19,138 bases of DNA, from contig JAWOJF010000212.1 of assembly GCA_046481785.1 (NCBI GenBank), forward strand, positions 1 to 19,138. Direction: 5' to 3'. Each line of letters begins with the position of its first letter. The stretch's first letter is position 1. The notes under the pieces are model-generated. The model saw only the letters and a list, made by a program, of their open reading frames with translations, made no database searches and was not told the origin of the DNA. This DNA is from JAWOJF01 sp046481785. Lineage in GTDB: Bacteria > Bacteroidota > Ignavibacteria > Ignavibacteriales > Ignavibacteriaceae. A program made the position numbers and the translations under genes. Positions 1 through 7,535 of the stretch are shown in pieces.

Positions 1-65
1 CCCTGTTATAAATCTGATTAAATTAAAATAAAGAATTTAGAGTTATAATAAAGTGGGAAATTAAA

Positions 66-73
66 TATATTTG
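66..73 (+). promoter_or_regulatory. Candidate -7 promoter box upstream of gldC
   Basis: TATATTTG fits the Bacteroidota -7 consensus TAnnTTTG. It would start transcription near base 80, ahead of gldC at 156. I do not see a clear TTG-type -33 element at the usual distance, and such boxes arise by chance in AT-rich DNA, so this is a suggestion only. Confidence 0.35.
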
Positions 74-101
74 CATTCCAATAAATTATGAGGGTAATAA
101 T

Positions 102-135
102 AACCTATTCCTTGAAGGAACAGGGTTTATTTTTG
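102..135 (+). terminator. Hairpin with T-tract, terminator or attenuator upstream of gldC
   Basis: The arms TTCCTT (108-113) and AAGGAA (115-120) extend outward through CCT (104-106) and AGG (122-124) with one mismatch. A T-rich run, TTTATTTTT, follows from 126. This is a rho-independent terminator shape on the plus strand. It either ends a gene lying left of the window or, if the box at 66-73 is a real promoter, sits in the gldC leader as an attenuator. Confidence 0.5.
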
Positions 136-155
136 AATTAATTTAAGGAGTTATA

Positions 156-536
156 ATGGCAAAAAAATCTGAGATAAGATTATTTGTTGAACTGGATGAT
201 AACAGGATACCCGAAAAAATTGAATGGGAAGCTACCGATTCGGGTTTTAACGGGAGGAAAGAAGCAAACTCAATGATGGTTTCTTTCTGGGATAAAAGTG
301 ATAAAGTTACACTGGGGATTGATCTGTGGACCAAAGAGATGCTTGTGGATGATATGAATATCCATACCCACCAGGTACTGCTTAAACTTGCCGATACATA
401 CAGGAAGGCAACAAAAAATGCCGAAGGTGCAGAGCTGATTGAAAATTTTGCCTCTGATTTTGCAGAGAAGCTGGATCTGAAAAAGAAGGTAAACAGGAAT
501 TTAGGCGAGGTTCACCCTAAAGGTGAGCCTTACTAA
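156..536 (+). CDS. gldC: GldC-family protein
   Basis: The 126-residue product matches the GldC family I recognise from Bacteroidota: an opening KSEI..(F/V)VELD stretch followed by (I/V)PEKI.W.ATD, then a central IDLWTK.M.VD.M block (here IDLWTKEMLVDDMN). GldC is a cytoplasmic protein tied by genetics to gliding motility, but homologues occur in many non-gliding members of the group, so the role here is unknown. The start has a strong AAGGAG at 145-150, five bases from the ATG. There are no membrane segments or signal peptide. The C-terminus is lysine-rich. It is slightly longer than GldC proteins I recall, by about 10-15 residues at the C-terminal end. No other gld or T9SS gene is in the window. 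Its stop lies one base from the convergent cydB stop. Confidence 0.82.
   Translation: MAKKSEIRLFVELDDNRIPEKIEWEATDSGFNGRKEANSMMVSFWDKSDKVTLGIDLWTKEMLVDDMNIHTHQVLLKLADTYRKATKNAEGAELIENFASDFAEKLDLKKKVNRNLGEVHPKGEPY
508..530. other. Hairpin at the gldC/cydB convergent junction
   Basis: AGGTTCACC (508-516) and GGTGAGCCT (522-530) form a 9-bp stem with one G-U pair around a CTAAA loop. It lies inside the last codons of gldC, a few bases from the cydB stop on the other strand. Neither side is followed by a T-tract, so it is not a classical terminator. It may block run-through between the two convergent genes. Confidence 0.45.
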
Positions 537-537
537 A

Positions 538-1554
538 TCACTTCGCTTCCTGCTTCTCAATCTTAAATACCTTTAACAAATAGTATAACGAAGGGAAAAT
601 TATAAAAGAACCAATTATTAAAGCCCAGCCGAGGTATGCAAGTGTAATTTCCGGGGCACTGGAGTTATATAATGTTAAATTTTCACTGTCCTTTAATTTT
701 ACAATTGTAGGAAAATAAACTGCATAAAATGCTCCCAGGATGAACAGCAGTTGTGCCCCTGCAATAAATCTTGATTTCCACTTGGAGCCCTTGCTTATTG
801 TGTTCCACAGTACCGGTAATGATGCTGTGGCCAAAATAATCAGAAGTATGCTAACCGGATGCGCAAAAAAATCTTCTGTAAAACCAATACCCTCTGTATA
901 AGAAGTAATAAAGACAAGTCCGCCTGAAATAATTGTTGCGATATTTGCCTTTTTGGATTTAGCTATGAAGGTTTTAATAATATCTTCATCTGTAGAATCA
1001 CCAATTAAAAATACAGATGCAAGAAATGCAAACAATGAGCAGAGAAACAATCCGATTGAGATAGAGAATAAATTAAGCCATGGGTGTATGTACGCTTCCA
1101 CAAACCCGGTTGGATTTATCATCATCTTTCCTGAAACAACAGCGCCGACTGTTAATCCGAAAAAGAATGTTACAAATACACTGGAGTATTCAAAAACACG
1201 TGAGTAAATATTTTGTGAAGCCTGGTCTTTAATTGCATCATAATGCCGGAAGGTAAATGCAGTGCCCCGGAATACAATGCCCAGCAGCAAAAGAATAAGG
1301 GGAATATATAATGATATTGAAATCCGGCTGTAAATAGGGGGGAATGCATTAAATAAAATAACAATAGTAATTATCAGCCACATATGATTAGCTTCCCATA
1401 TAGGAGCCATTGCCTGGGTTACAAGTTTTCTTGTTTTTTCCTTACTGCCTTTAAATGAAAACAATTCAACAATACCGGCACCAAAATCCGCTCCGCCGAG
1501 AAGACAGTACAGATAAACCGAAACCAGGAGAAAGAATATTATTACATAGATCAT
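538..1554 (-). CDS. cydB: Cytochrome bd-type quinol oxidase subunit II
   Basis: This 338-residue, highly hydrophobic protein is the second subunit of a bd-type terminal oxidase, which oxidises quinol and reduces oxygen to water in the cytoplasmic membrane. Visible family signatures are GGADFGAG (residues 20-27) in the first helix, WEANHMWL (53-60), and RGTAFTFRHY (96-105). Eight or nine membrane segments can be read by eye, in line with the family. E. coli CydB is longer (about 379 residues); short versions are common outside Proteobacteria. The ATG overlaps the cydA stop in an ATGA arrangement (1551-1554), so translational coupling is expected. No cydX-like small subunit and no cydCD exporter follow, because the next gene, gldC, is convergent. 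Confidence 0.95.
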   Translation of the reverse strand: MIYVIIFFLLVSVYLYCLLGGADFGAGIVELFSFKGSKEKTRKLVTQAMAPIWEANHMWLIITIVILFNAFPPIYSRISISLYIPLILLLLGIVFRGTAFTFRHYDAIKDQASQNIYSRVFEYSSVFVTFFFGLTVGAVVSGKMMINPTGFVEAYIHPWLNLFSISIGLFLCSLFAFLASVFLIGDSTDEDIIKTFIAKSKKANIATIISGGLVFITSYTEGIGFTEDFFAHPVSILLIILATASLPVLWNTISKGSKWKSRFIAGAQLLFILGAFYAVYFPTIVKLKDSENLTLYNSSAPEITLAYLGWALIIGSFIIFPSLYYLLKVFKIEKQEAK

Positions 1555-2870
1555 TGCTCTGCCCTCCGACTTCCAAACTCATGCAGTGCCTTAATTTGTC
1601 TTTTCATAAGCCAGACGGCTACAACCGTTAGTACCGCATATACCAGTGTAAATGCAGAGAGATGAAATATTTGTCCCGGCACAGGAGTAACAGCATCAGC
1701 GGTCTTCATTATGTCATAAATTATCCAGGGCTGCCTGCCGACCTCAGTAACTATCCAGCCTGCCTCTACAGCAATAAATCCAAGAGGTGTACATATGCCA
1801 ACTGCAATCAAAAACCACTTATGTTCAAGTAAATTTTTCCATTTTAATTTAAATATCCAGAAAACAATTCCAAGCAGTGCCAGTATAGTTCCGCAGGCAA
1901 CCATTACCTGGAATGCAAGGTGTGTAATTAAAACGGGCGGCCAGTTTTCTTCAGGAAACTCTTCAAGGCCTTTTACCTCTGCATTAAAATCACCATAAGC
2001 AAGAAAGCTAAGTGCTCCCGGTATCTTAATTCCATACTCCATTGTACGTGATTTTTCATCAGGTATTCCGCCGATAGTTAGAGGGGCCCCTTTTTCAGTT
2101 TTGAACTGCCCCTCCATGGCGGCTAATTTTACCGGTTGTCTTTTTGCAACATCCTTAGCGCTGAAGTCACCACTTAACGGCTGGACTATAGCAGCGATAC
2201 TGCCGATAATCAGTGCAATAACCATTGCATTTTTATGAAGAGTAATTTGCCTGTTCTTCATATATAGGATAGCATGAAGACCCGCAACGGCGAAAGCAGT
2301 TGCTTCAAAGGCAGCAATAGTCATATGGAGGCACTGGCTAACCCATGCATCATTAAACATTGCGGCCCATGGATCAATATTATATGCCTGTCCGTTTATC
2401 CAGTCAAAGCCGGCAGGAGCATTCATCCAGGCATTAGCGGTTACAACAAAAATTCCGGAGGCAACACCCGAAACACCCACAATTAATCCTGAAAACCAGT
2501 GGACATATGGATTTATCCTGTTCCAGCCGTAAAGAAAAACTCCGAGGAAGACTGCCTCAACAAAAAAAGCCGTGCCTTCCCAACTGAAAGGCATTCCGAT
2601 TATTGCTCCTGCGTGTTCCATAAACCCGGGCCAGAGAAGCCCCAATTCAAATGACAATGCTGTTCCTGATACAGCTCCTATTGCAAAAAATATTGCAACA
2701 CCCTTTGACCATGTTTTAGTCAACTGAAGGTACATTTCATCTTTGGTTTTCAGCCATTTCCAGTGGGACATAACCATCAGGAACGGCATTGTCATTCCAA
2801 TGCAGGCAAAGATTATATGGAAGCCGAGTGATAAGGCCATCGTTAAGCGGGCGGCAAGCAGATTATCCAC
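1551..2870 (-). CDS. cydA: Cytochrome bd-type quinol oxidase subunit I, short Q-loop (CIO-like)
   Basis: The 439-residue subunit carries the haems and quinol site of a bd-type oxidase. His18 in the first helix, His182 (CLHMT) and Met323 (FQVMVACG) correspond to the three axial haem ligands known in E. coli CydA. GWIVTEVGRQPW (371-382) is the conserved GRQPW block. The region between residues 234 and 270 reads GDFSAKDVAKRQPVKLAAMEG, without the GDESGYE of E. coli and without the long Q-loop insertion. This is the pattern of the CioA or cyanide-insensitive branch. The start is GTG, supported by AAGGAGA at 2875-2881 (minus strand), five to six bases upstream. ATG choices further in would cut the first helix. 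It heads the cydAB operon. Haem d versus haem b content cannot be read from sequence. Confidence 0.95.
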   Translation of the reverse strand: MDNLLAARLTMALSLGFHIIFACIGMTMPFLMVMSHWKWLKTKDEMYLQLTKTWSKGVAIFFAIGAVSGTALSFELGLLWPGFMEHAGAIIGMPFSWEGTAFFVEAVFLGVFLYGWNRINPYVHWFSGLIVGVSGVASGIFVVTANAWMNAPAGFDWINGQAYNIDPWAAMFNDAWVSQCLHMTIAAFEATAFAVAGLHAILYMKNRQITLHKNAMVIALIIGSIAAIVQPLSGDFSAKDVAKRQPVKLAAMEGQFKTEKGAPLTIGGIPDEKSRTMEYGIKIPGALSFLAYGDFNAEVKGLEEFPEENWPPVLITHLAFQVMVACGTILALLGIVFWIFKLKWKNLLEHKWFLIAVGICTPLGFIAVEAGWIVTEVGRQPWIIYDIMKTADAVTPVPGQIFHLSAFTLVYAVLTVVAVWLMKRQIKALHEFGSRRAEQ

Positions 2871-2874
2871 TTTA

Positions 2875-2881
2875 TCTCCTT
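2875..2881 (-). promoter_or_regulatory. Ribosome binding site fixing the GTG start of cydA
   Basis: On the minus strand AAGGAGA sits a few bases before GTG at 2870-2868. No ATG lies nearby in frame upstream, so this Shine-Dalgarno decides the start. Confidence 0.75.
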
Positions 2882-2901
2882 GTAAGATGAGAAGTAATAT
2901 T

Positions 2902-2909
2902 CAAAACTA
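2902..2909 (-). promoter_or_regulatory. Candidate -7 promoter box for cydAB
   Basis: Read on the minus strand, TAGTTTTG matches TAnnTTTG and lies about 32 bases before the cydA start, a plausible distance. No good -33 element is visible. Because the glycosidase gene ends at 2950 on the same strand, an internal promoter here would let cydAB be controlled on its own. Confidence 0.33.
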
Positions 2910-2949
2910 TGAAATATTTATATAATGTACATGTGAGGGATGGTAATGT

Positions 2950-4767
2950 TCAATCTATCAAAAAAATGTTATCCCCGGGTTTTACTGAAAATATTTGAAT
3001 ATTTTCATTATATATTGTTTTTAATACCAGATCTTTTTCGGCAGATACCATTATCCTTTTTTCTTCAGGGTTATAAATTAAACTAACTAACTGTTCTCTA
3101 AAGCGTAAATTTTCAATTCCATGTTTATCACTACGGTTGATATGCCACGTAATAATATTTTCTAATCCGTTTAGTTTCAGCCCGATAATATTCTCAATAA
3201 GCATAGCTGTTGGGCCGAGCCCCGACCAGCCCACAAAATCCTGACGTGAATAGAATGTGTTATCCCATCTTGTTGCAGGCTCATTAAACTCAGGTGAATA
3301 ACATTCCCATATTGTATTATAAGCATCATTATATCTCTCTTCATATGCAATCTTTTCTTCATCCGGGTTAAAATGTTTATAAATCCGGGCTATCTTTTTT
3401 ACATGTTGGTAAGCAATATCATTTGCTAGTTTATTATATCCATATTTTTCAAGCCCCTTTACTACCATATAATTTGTCGGCGCCCATACACTGCCAAGCC
3501 AGTAATGTCCCAAGGAATCATATGCAGGGTCAGAAAAAGACAATGCAGGAACCATATGCGGACGTTTAAAATGTTTTTTATCATTCAGGTAATTCACAAG
3601 ACTTTCAGCCTGTGCACTGTCTGCTGTTTCAGATAACAGAGCCCAATATGCGCCTATATGAACAACAGGTGAACGGGAACCATCTTCCTTCATATCATAA
3701 TAAAATCCGGATGAATTATCCCAGCAATATTTATTTATCAGCTCAGTTATATTTTGATAGTAATTATTAAATTCTTCTTCTATTACACTTTCGTGTACTG
3801 CAGAAGCTATTGAGGAAATATATTTAGCAGCCAAACCCTGCTGTAATGAAAAATCAAGCCACCCTGCTTTATTAACACCCGGTCGCGGAGTATTATCCAT
3901 TCCGCTTCCGAGATGTGTAGTATAGTATAAACCGTTACCCTCTTTTGTCCTGCAGTTATTTTCTATCCATTTGAAATATTTAATAAGATGAGGCAGAACT
4001 CTCTTCAACCGGCTGTTATCTCCTGACAAAACATAATACCGGTATTCTATCCATGCAAAGAGGGGAGGGTTAACCATAGGTTCGTCTGTAACAGGCTCTG
4101 CAGCAGGTTCCCCTGTATTCTCATTATAAACCCTCTGAATATATCCATCTTCTCTTTGTTTATTATAAAAGTTATCCAATGAGGGCATTGCCGGGAAAAT
4201 ATCAGGAGCATACATTCCAAATGCCACCATAAAACATGTATCCCATTGGTAAATCATTTCATTAAAACCTTCATCCATAAACTCTTCAACAAAACCGCTC
4301 GCACGGTTTCCTTTCATTATTTTATTCCATGCCATATACCATGCAGCATAATATAATTCAATTATTTCATTGTCTTTTTCAAGAACCGGCCGGGGGAGTT
4401 TTTCTTTCGGAAAAGTTCTTTCAGATATTTTTCTTTTAGGAACGGGAGGATCTCCTGCTTTTAGTATGGAATTAAATCCTGAGCCTCCATCATTTACTTT
4501 CAGCGGATTCCCCGGATCGTAAATCCATTTACCATCAACCACAAGTTTGTAATAGTAATATCCGGCGGGAAGATTTATAGAAAGTGTAAATGCAGTATCT
4601 GATTTAGTAAAATTATATCCGTCAGGATTCCATCCGTTAAAACTGCCTGCAACTGAAACATTTTCAACGGACAAATTACTATAATGAAAAGTTACTTTTA
4701 CAGAATCGGCTTGAGCAGCAGATAAAAAATTTAAAAGGATAAAAAGTAGAAATAATATAGATTTCAT
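2950..4767 (-). CDS. Secreted glycoside hydrolase: CBM48 plus trehalase/GH63-like catalytic domain
   Basis: The 605-residue protein begins with a signal peptide (residues 1-20, ending AAQA). A CBM48/AMPK-type carbohydrate-binding domain follows (about 23-104) with SFNGWNP (42-48) and a YYYKLVVDGKW strand (71-81). The rest, about 135-560, resembles the (alpha/alpha)6 barrels of clan GH-G (GH37 trehalases, GH63, mannosylglycerate hydrolases): QWDTCFM (174-180), SGMDNTPRP (288-296), HYWLGSVWAPTNY (421-433) and WECYSPE (487-493). By analogy with GH63-type enzymes, Asp291 would be the acid and Glu488 the base; this is inference. A short beta-domain ends the protein. There is no T9SS C-terminal sorting domain. 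The substrate is unknown, though an alpha-glucan or trehalose-like sugar is reasonable given CBM48. No strong ribosome site precedes the ATG. It is upstream of, and codirectional with, cydAB. Confidence 0.8.
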   Translation of the reverse strand: MKSILFLLFILLNFLSAAQADSVKVTFHYSNLSVENVSVAGSFNGWNPDGYNFTKSDTAFTLSINLPAGYYYYKLVVDGKWIYDPGNPLKVNDGGSGFNSILKAGDPPVPKRKISERTFPKEKLPRPVLEKDNEIIELYYAAWYMAWNKIMKGNRASGFVEEFMDEGFNEMIYQWDTCFMVAFGMYAPDIFPAMPSLDNFYNKQREDGYIQRVYNENTGEPAAEPVTDEPMVNPPLFAWIEYRYYVLSGDNSRLKRVLPHLIKYFKWIENNCRTKEGNGLYYTTHLGSGMDNTPRPGVNKAGWLDFSLQQGLAAKYISSIASAVHESVIEEEFNNYYQNITELINKYCWDNSSGFYYDMKEDGSRSPVVHIGAYWALLSETADSAQAESLVNYLNDKKHFKRPHMVPALSFSDPAYDSLGHYWLGSVWAPTNYMVVKGLEKYGYNKLANDIAYQHVKKIARIYKHFNPDEEKIAYEERYNDAYNTIWECYSPEFNEPATRWDNTFYSRQDFVGWSGLGPTAMLIENIIGLKLNGLENIITWHINRSDKHGIENLRFREQLVSLIYNPEEKRIMVSAEKDLVLKTIYNENIQIFSVKPGDNIFLID

Positions 4768-4840
4768 AAAGAGAGTGTTTTCTAATAATACCCTAAACAG
4801 TAAATATTGTTAATGAAATATAGTCTAATATACTTCTAAA

Positions 4841-5743
4841 TTAAAACAACTCTTCTGCTAATTCATTATTAACTGATGTTCCGGCTAATGTTCCCGAAGC
4901 TACAGCAACTGATACTGCTCTTTTGTTTGAATTATCGCCGCAGGCAAATACCCCGGGAATACTGGTTCTTTGTAATTCATCAACTTTAATTAAACCGTTG
5001 TCAGTCATTTCACACTTCAATTGTTTTGTTATATCGGAGTGGTGCTCAAAAGCAGGTATGTTATAAAGCGCAGTAAGAGGTATAACGGAGCCGTTATCAA
5101 GTCTTACATTATTAAGTATCCCGTTCGTATGGTCTAACTCGATAATTCCTGTTTCAATGATTGGGATGTTATGCTTCCTGATACGGGATAGCTGGTCCTG
5201 AGTGAATTCAGCCTTGCCGTTAGTAAACAACACAATATCTTTGGTCAGATTAGATACAAGTTTTACATAATGATATCCTGCTTCACCATTAGCTAATATC
5301 CCCGTCTTTTTATCTTTGTACTCATAGCCATGGCAATAAGGACAATGAATTACCGTCCTACCCCAGCATTCAGCAAATCCTTTTATATCCGGCATTATAT
5401 CTTTTATACCTGCTGCCAGAATTATCTTGGAAGAAATAAAAACACTATTATCTGAAGCAGAAACTTCAAAACCACCTGATGTGTTTTTTACGCTTGCTGC
5501 AAATCCATCATAAAAATTAATTGTAGAGTATCTTTTTACCTGAGTAAGGGCTAAGGACTTTATCTGTTCCGGTGTGTCCCCATCATGTGTAAGGAAGTTA
5601 TGCGAATGAGGTGTAAACCTGTTGCACGGCTGGTTATTGTCAATAATCAAAACATTACGCAGCGATCTGCCTAATGCCATTGCTGCTGAAAGTCCGCCGT
5701 AGCTTCCGCCAATAATAATTACATCAAAATGGTTTAATGCCAT
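4841..5743 (-). CDS. Thioredoxin-reductase-like flavoprotein with CPYC redox pair
   Basis: The 300-residue protein is a two-domain flavin disulfide oxidoreductase. GGSYGG (12-17) is the FAD Rossmann loop, CPYCHGYE (134-141) is the redox-active dithiol, and IPGVFACGDNS (262-272) is the second FAD-contact block. The place where thioredoxin reductases carry GxGxxA and HRRDxxRA for NADPH instead reads ANGEAGYHYV (151-160) and LFTNGKAEF, so NADPH binding is not evident. CxxCHGYE is also the signature of GliT/HlmI-type dithiol oxidases, so the protein may use another electron acceptor or donor. Cytoplasmic, with no signal peptide. A weak AAGGG precedes the ATG. A terminator (5829-5869) separates it from the PQQ-type gene upstream, so it is likely a single-gene unit. 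Usual label: NAD(P)/FAD-dependent oxidoreductase. Confidence 0.85.
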   Translation of the reverse strand: MALNHFDVIIIGGSYGGLSAAMALGRSLRNVLIIDNNQPCNRFTPHSHNFLTHDGDTPEQIKSLALTQVKRYSTINFYDGFAASVKNTSGGFEVSASDNSVFISSKIILAAGIKDIMPDIKGFAECWGRTVIHCPYCHGYEYKDKKTGILANGEAGYHYVKLVSNLTKDIVLFTNGKAEFTQDQLSRIRKHNIPIIETGIIELDHTNGILNNVRLDNGSVIPLTALYNIPAFEHHSDITKQLKCEMTDNGLIKVDELQRTSIPGVFACGDNSNKRAVSVAVASGTLAGTSVNNELAEELF

Positions 5744-5828
5744 AAGTTAGCCCTTAAAAGTGTTTAAATAAAAATCTGGTAAGTTAAATCTTAATTTAAA
5801 ATAAGAATAATTATTAAATGAGGTTTAG

Positions 5829-5869
5829 AAAAAATGACAGCCGGTATTTTAGCATTCTTAATACCGGCT
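5829..5869 (-). terminator. Rho-independent terminator after the PQQ-type lipoprotein gene
   Basis: AGCCGGTATT (5839-5848) and AATACCGGCT (5860-5869) make a perfect 10-bp stem with an 11-base loop. On the minus strand it is followed a few bases later by TTTTTT (plus-strand A-run 5829-5834). It lies 34 bases beyond the stop at 5904, so it ends the pspC-PQQ unit. This is the best terminator in the window. Confidence 0.85.
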
Positions 5870-5903
5870 TTACAGCATATTATTCAGATCATATTGAAAA
5901 GGC

Positions 5904-7043
5904 TCATTTGTTATAACTTATCCTGTAAATTACGCCGGCGTAATCATCAGAAACAAGCATTGAACCATCATTCATAACTTCCACATCAACAGGCCTGCCC
6001 GAAACAGAATTACCGTTAAGCCAGCCCTCGGCAAAGGGTTCATAACTTACGGCATTGTTGCCCTCAAGTTTAACAAGCATTACGCGGTAACCTATTTTTT
6101 CACTCCTGTTCCATGAGCCATGTTCGGCAATAAATATCTGGTTTTTATATTCAGCAGGGAACATATTCCCGGTATAGAATTCCATTCCAAGGGCTGCTAC
6201 ATGAGGCCCTAATGCCTGTACCGGCCTGGTATATTGGCCGGGATCTTTTCCTTCACCAAATTCCGGGTCTTTAATGTCATTTCCATGTATAAAAGGAAAG
6301 CCAAAATGCATTCCGCTTTCAGGTGCACGGTTTAATTCATCCGGCGGCACATCATCGCCAAGCATATCCCTGCCGTTATCAGTAAACCATAATTCTTTTG
6401 TATCAGGATGCCAGTCAAACCCTACTGTGTTTCTTATGCCGTGTGCAAAAATCTCCTGGCCGCTGCCATCCGGATTCATTCTTGTTATTGATGAATATAT
6501 TTCATTATCCTTCAGGCATACATTACACGGTGCGCCAACGGGTACATATAGTTTATCATCAGGACCAAATGCAATATACTTCCAGCCATGGTGCCCGTCT
6601 GAAGGATATTTATCGCTTACTAAAACAGGCTGGGGAGAATTTTTCAGGTTATCTTCAATATTATCATACCGCCAGATCTTGCTTATCTCAGCTACATATA
6701 ATGCGCCGTTTCTTAGTGCAACACCGTTCGGACTTTTAAATCCGCTGCCGATAGTAATAACTTCATCCGCTTTATAATCATTATTATTATCAACTACTGC
6801 ATATACCTTGTCATTATCACGTGTACCCACAAACAGGATTCCGCTTTCGCTCATAACCATTGAGCGTGCCCCGTCAATATTATCAGCATAAACTTCAATA
6901 TTAAATCCGGCAGGGAGCTTAATTCCCAGCTTGTTGTCTGATTGCTGCTGATCGGTGCTGCCGGGATTGCAGTAAAGTGTTATAACAAATAGTGGTATAG
7001 ATAATACAATACCCAAACTTCTTTTAATATTAATACGAAGCAT
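5904..7043 (-). CDS. PQQ-type sugar dehydrogenase-like beta-propeller, probable lipoprotein
   Basis: The 379-residue protein belongs to the soluble glucose/L-sorbosone dehydrogenase fold, a six-bladed propeller. Blade motifs visible are LPAGFNIEVYADN (43-55), SPNGVALRNGALYVAE (104-119), DGHHGWKYIAFGPDDKLYV (149-167), HGIRNTVGFDWHP (201-213) and GRPVDVEVMNDGSMLVSDD (349-367). The HHGW pair would provide the catalytic histidine. The N-terminus has a hydrophobic stretch ending in TLYC (22-25), a loose lipobox, so export with lipid attachment at Cys25 is likely. CNVC (173-176) is an extra cysteine pair in the loop after the catalytic strand. AAAGGAA just before the ATG supports the start. No PQQ synthesis gene is in the window. 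It lies 18 bases after the PspC gene, so the two are probably co-transcribed. Substrate unknown. Confidence 0.82.
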   Translation of the reverse strand: MLRINIKRSLGIVLSIPLFVITLYCNPGSTDQQQSDNKLGIKLPAGFNIEVYADNIDGARSMVMSESGILFVGTRDNDKVYAVVDNNNDYKADEVITIGSGFKSPNGVALRNGALYVAEISKIWRYDNIEDNLKNSPQPVLVSDKYPSDGHHGWKYIAFGPDDKLYVPVGAPCNVCLKDNEIYSSITRMNPDGSGQEIFAHGIRNTVGFDWHPDTKELWFTDNGRDMLGDDVPPDELNRAPESGMHFGFPFIHGNDIKDPEFGEGKDPGQYTRPVQALGPHVAALGMEFYTGNMFPAEYKNQIFIAEHGSWNRSEKIGYRVMLVKLEGNNAVSYEPFAEGWLNGNSVSGRPVDVEVMNDGSMLVSDDYAGVIYRISYNK

Positions 7044-7061
7044 TTTAGTTCCTTTCTTAAG

Positions 7062-7253
7062 TTACTCTGCCTGGCCCGGCGGAGGCATAATAATCCATAG
7101 AATTATATAAACAAGGATTCCCGGAAAGGCAGCACTAATAATTGAAACCAGAACATAACCAATTCGTACTATGGTCGGGTCCCAACCCAGCCACTCTGCA
7201 ATTCCGCCGCAAACTCCGGCAATAATTGAATTTCGAGATCTTTTTATGGGCAT
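7062..7253 (-). CDS. PspC-domain small membrane protein
   Basis: The 63-residue product is a stand-alone PspC domain: an N-terminal RSRNSIIAGVCGGIAEWLGWDP stretch split around AGVCGG (12-17), then VRIGYVLVS, then one hydrophobic segment ending LWIIMP. PspC proteins take part in envelope stress responses in E. coli; many bacteria have single-domain forms like this one with no psp operon, and their role is unclear. TAAGGAA about seven bases before the ATG supports the start. The stop is only 18 bases from the PQQ-type lipoprotein gene on the same strand, and no terminator separates them, so they form a small operon. No other psp gene is visible. Confidence 0.9.
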   Translation of the reverse strand: MPIKRSRNSIIAGVCGGIAEWLGWDPTIVRIGYVLVSIISAAFPGILVYIILWIIMPPPGQAE

Positions 7254-7535
7254 ATCTTATTCCTTAGAAAGTTAAATATCTTAATAATTAAATTAAATAT
7301 AAAATCTTTAAGGATGATCTGCCGCAACAATGTTTTAAAAGTGTGGTAGTTAGAATAACCGGATTCCCTAAAGGTTTAAAGAATTTAATTTATTAAAATG
7401 GATTGAATTCCGGAATATAAGCAAATAAGATTGTTGGTTACGGATTAATGATACTTTTAAGAAATGGGGGAGTACTTCAGAATATCATTTGTTTTAAAAA
7501 TTTCTGGAAACAGCAGGCAAACCGGGTAAAGAAAA
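7254..7535. other. Intergenic region without a recognised feature
   Basis: These 282 bases separate the LytTR regulator stop from the PspC start, both on the minus strand. It should hold the end of the regulator transcript and the promoter of the pspC unit. I found no convincing hairpin with a T-tract and no minus-strand TAnnTTTG box. Confidence 0.4.

Noticed and set aside
6274..6777. 167-residue plus-strand open frame antisense to the PQQ-type gene
   Set aside because: It lies fully inside a well-supported gene, has no domain or ribosome site, and reads as a mirror of that gene's codon pattern.
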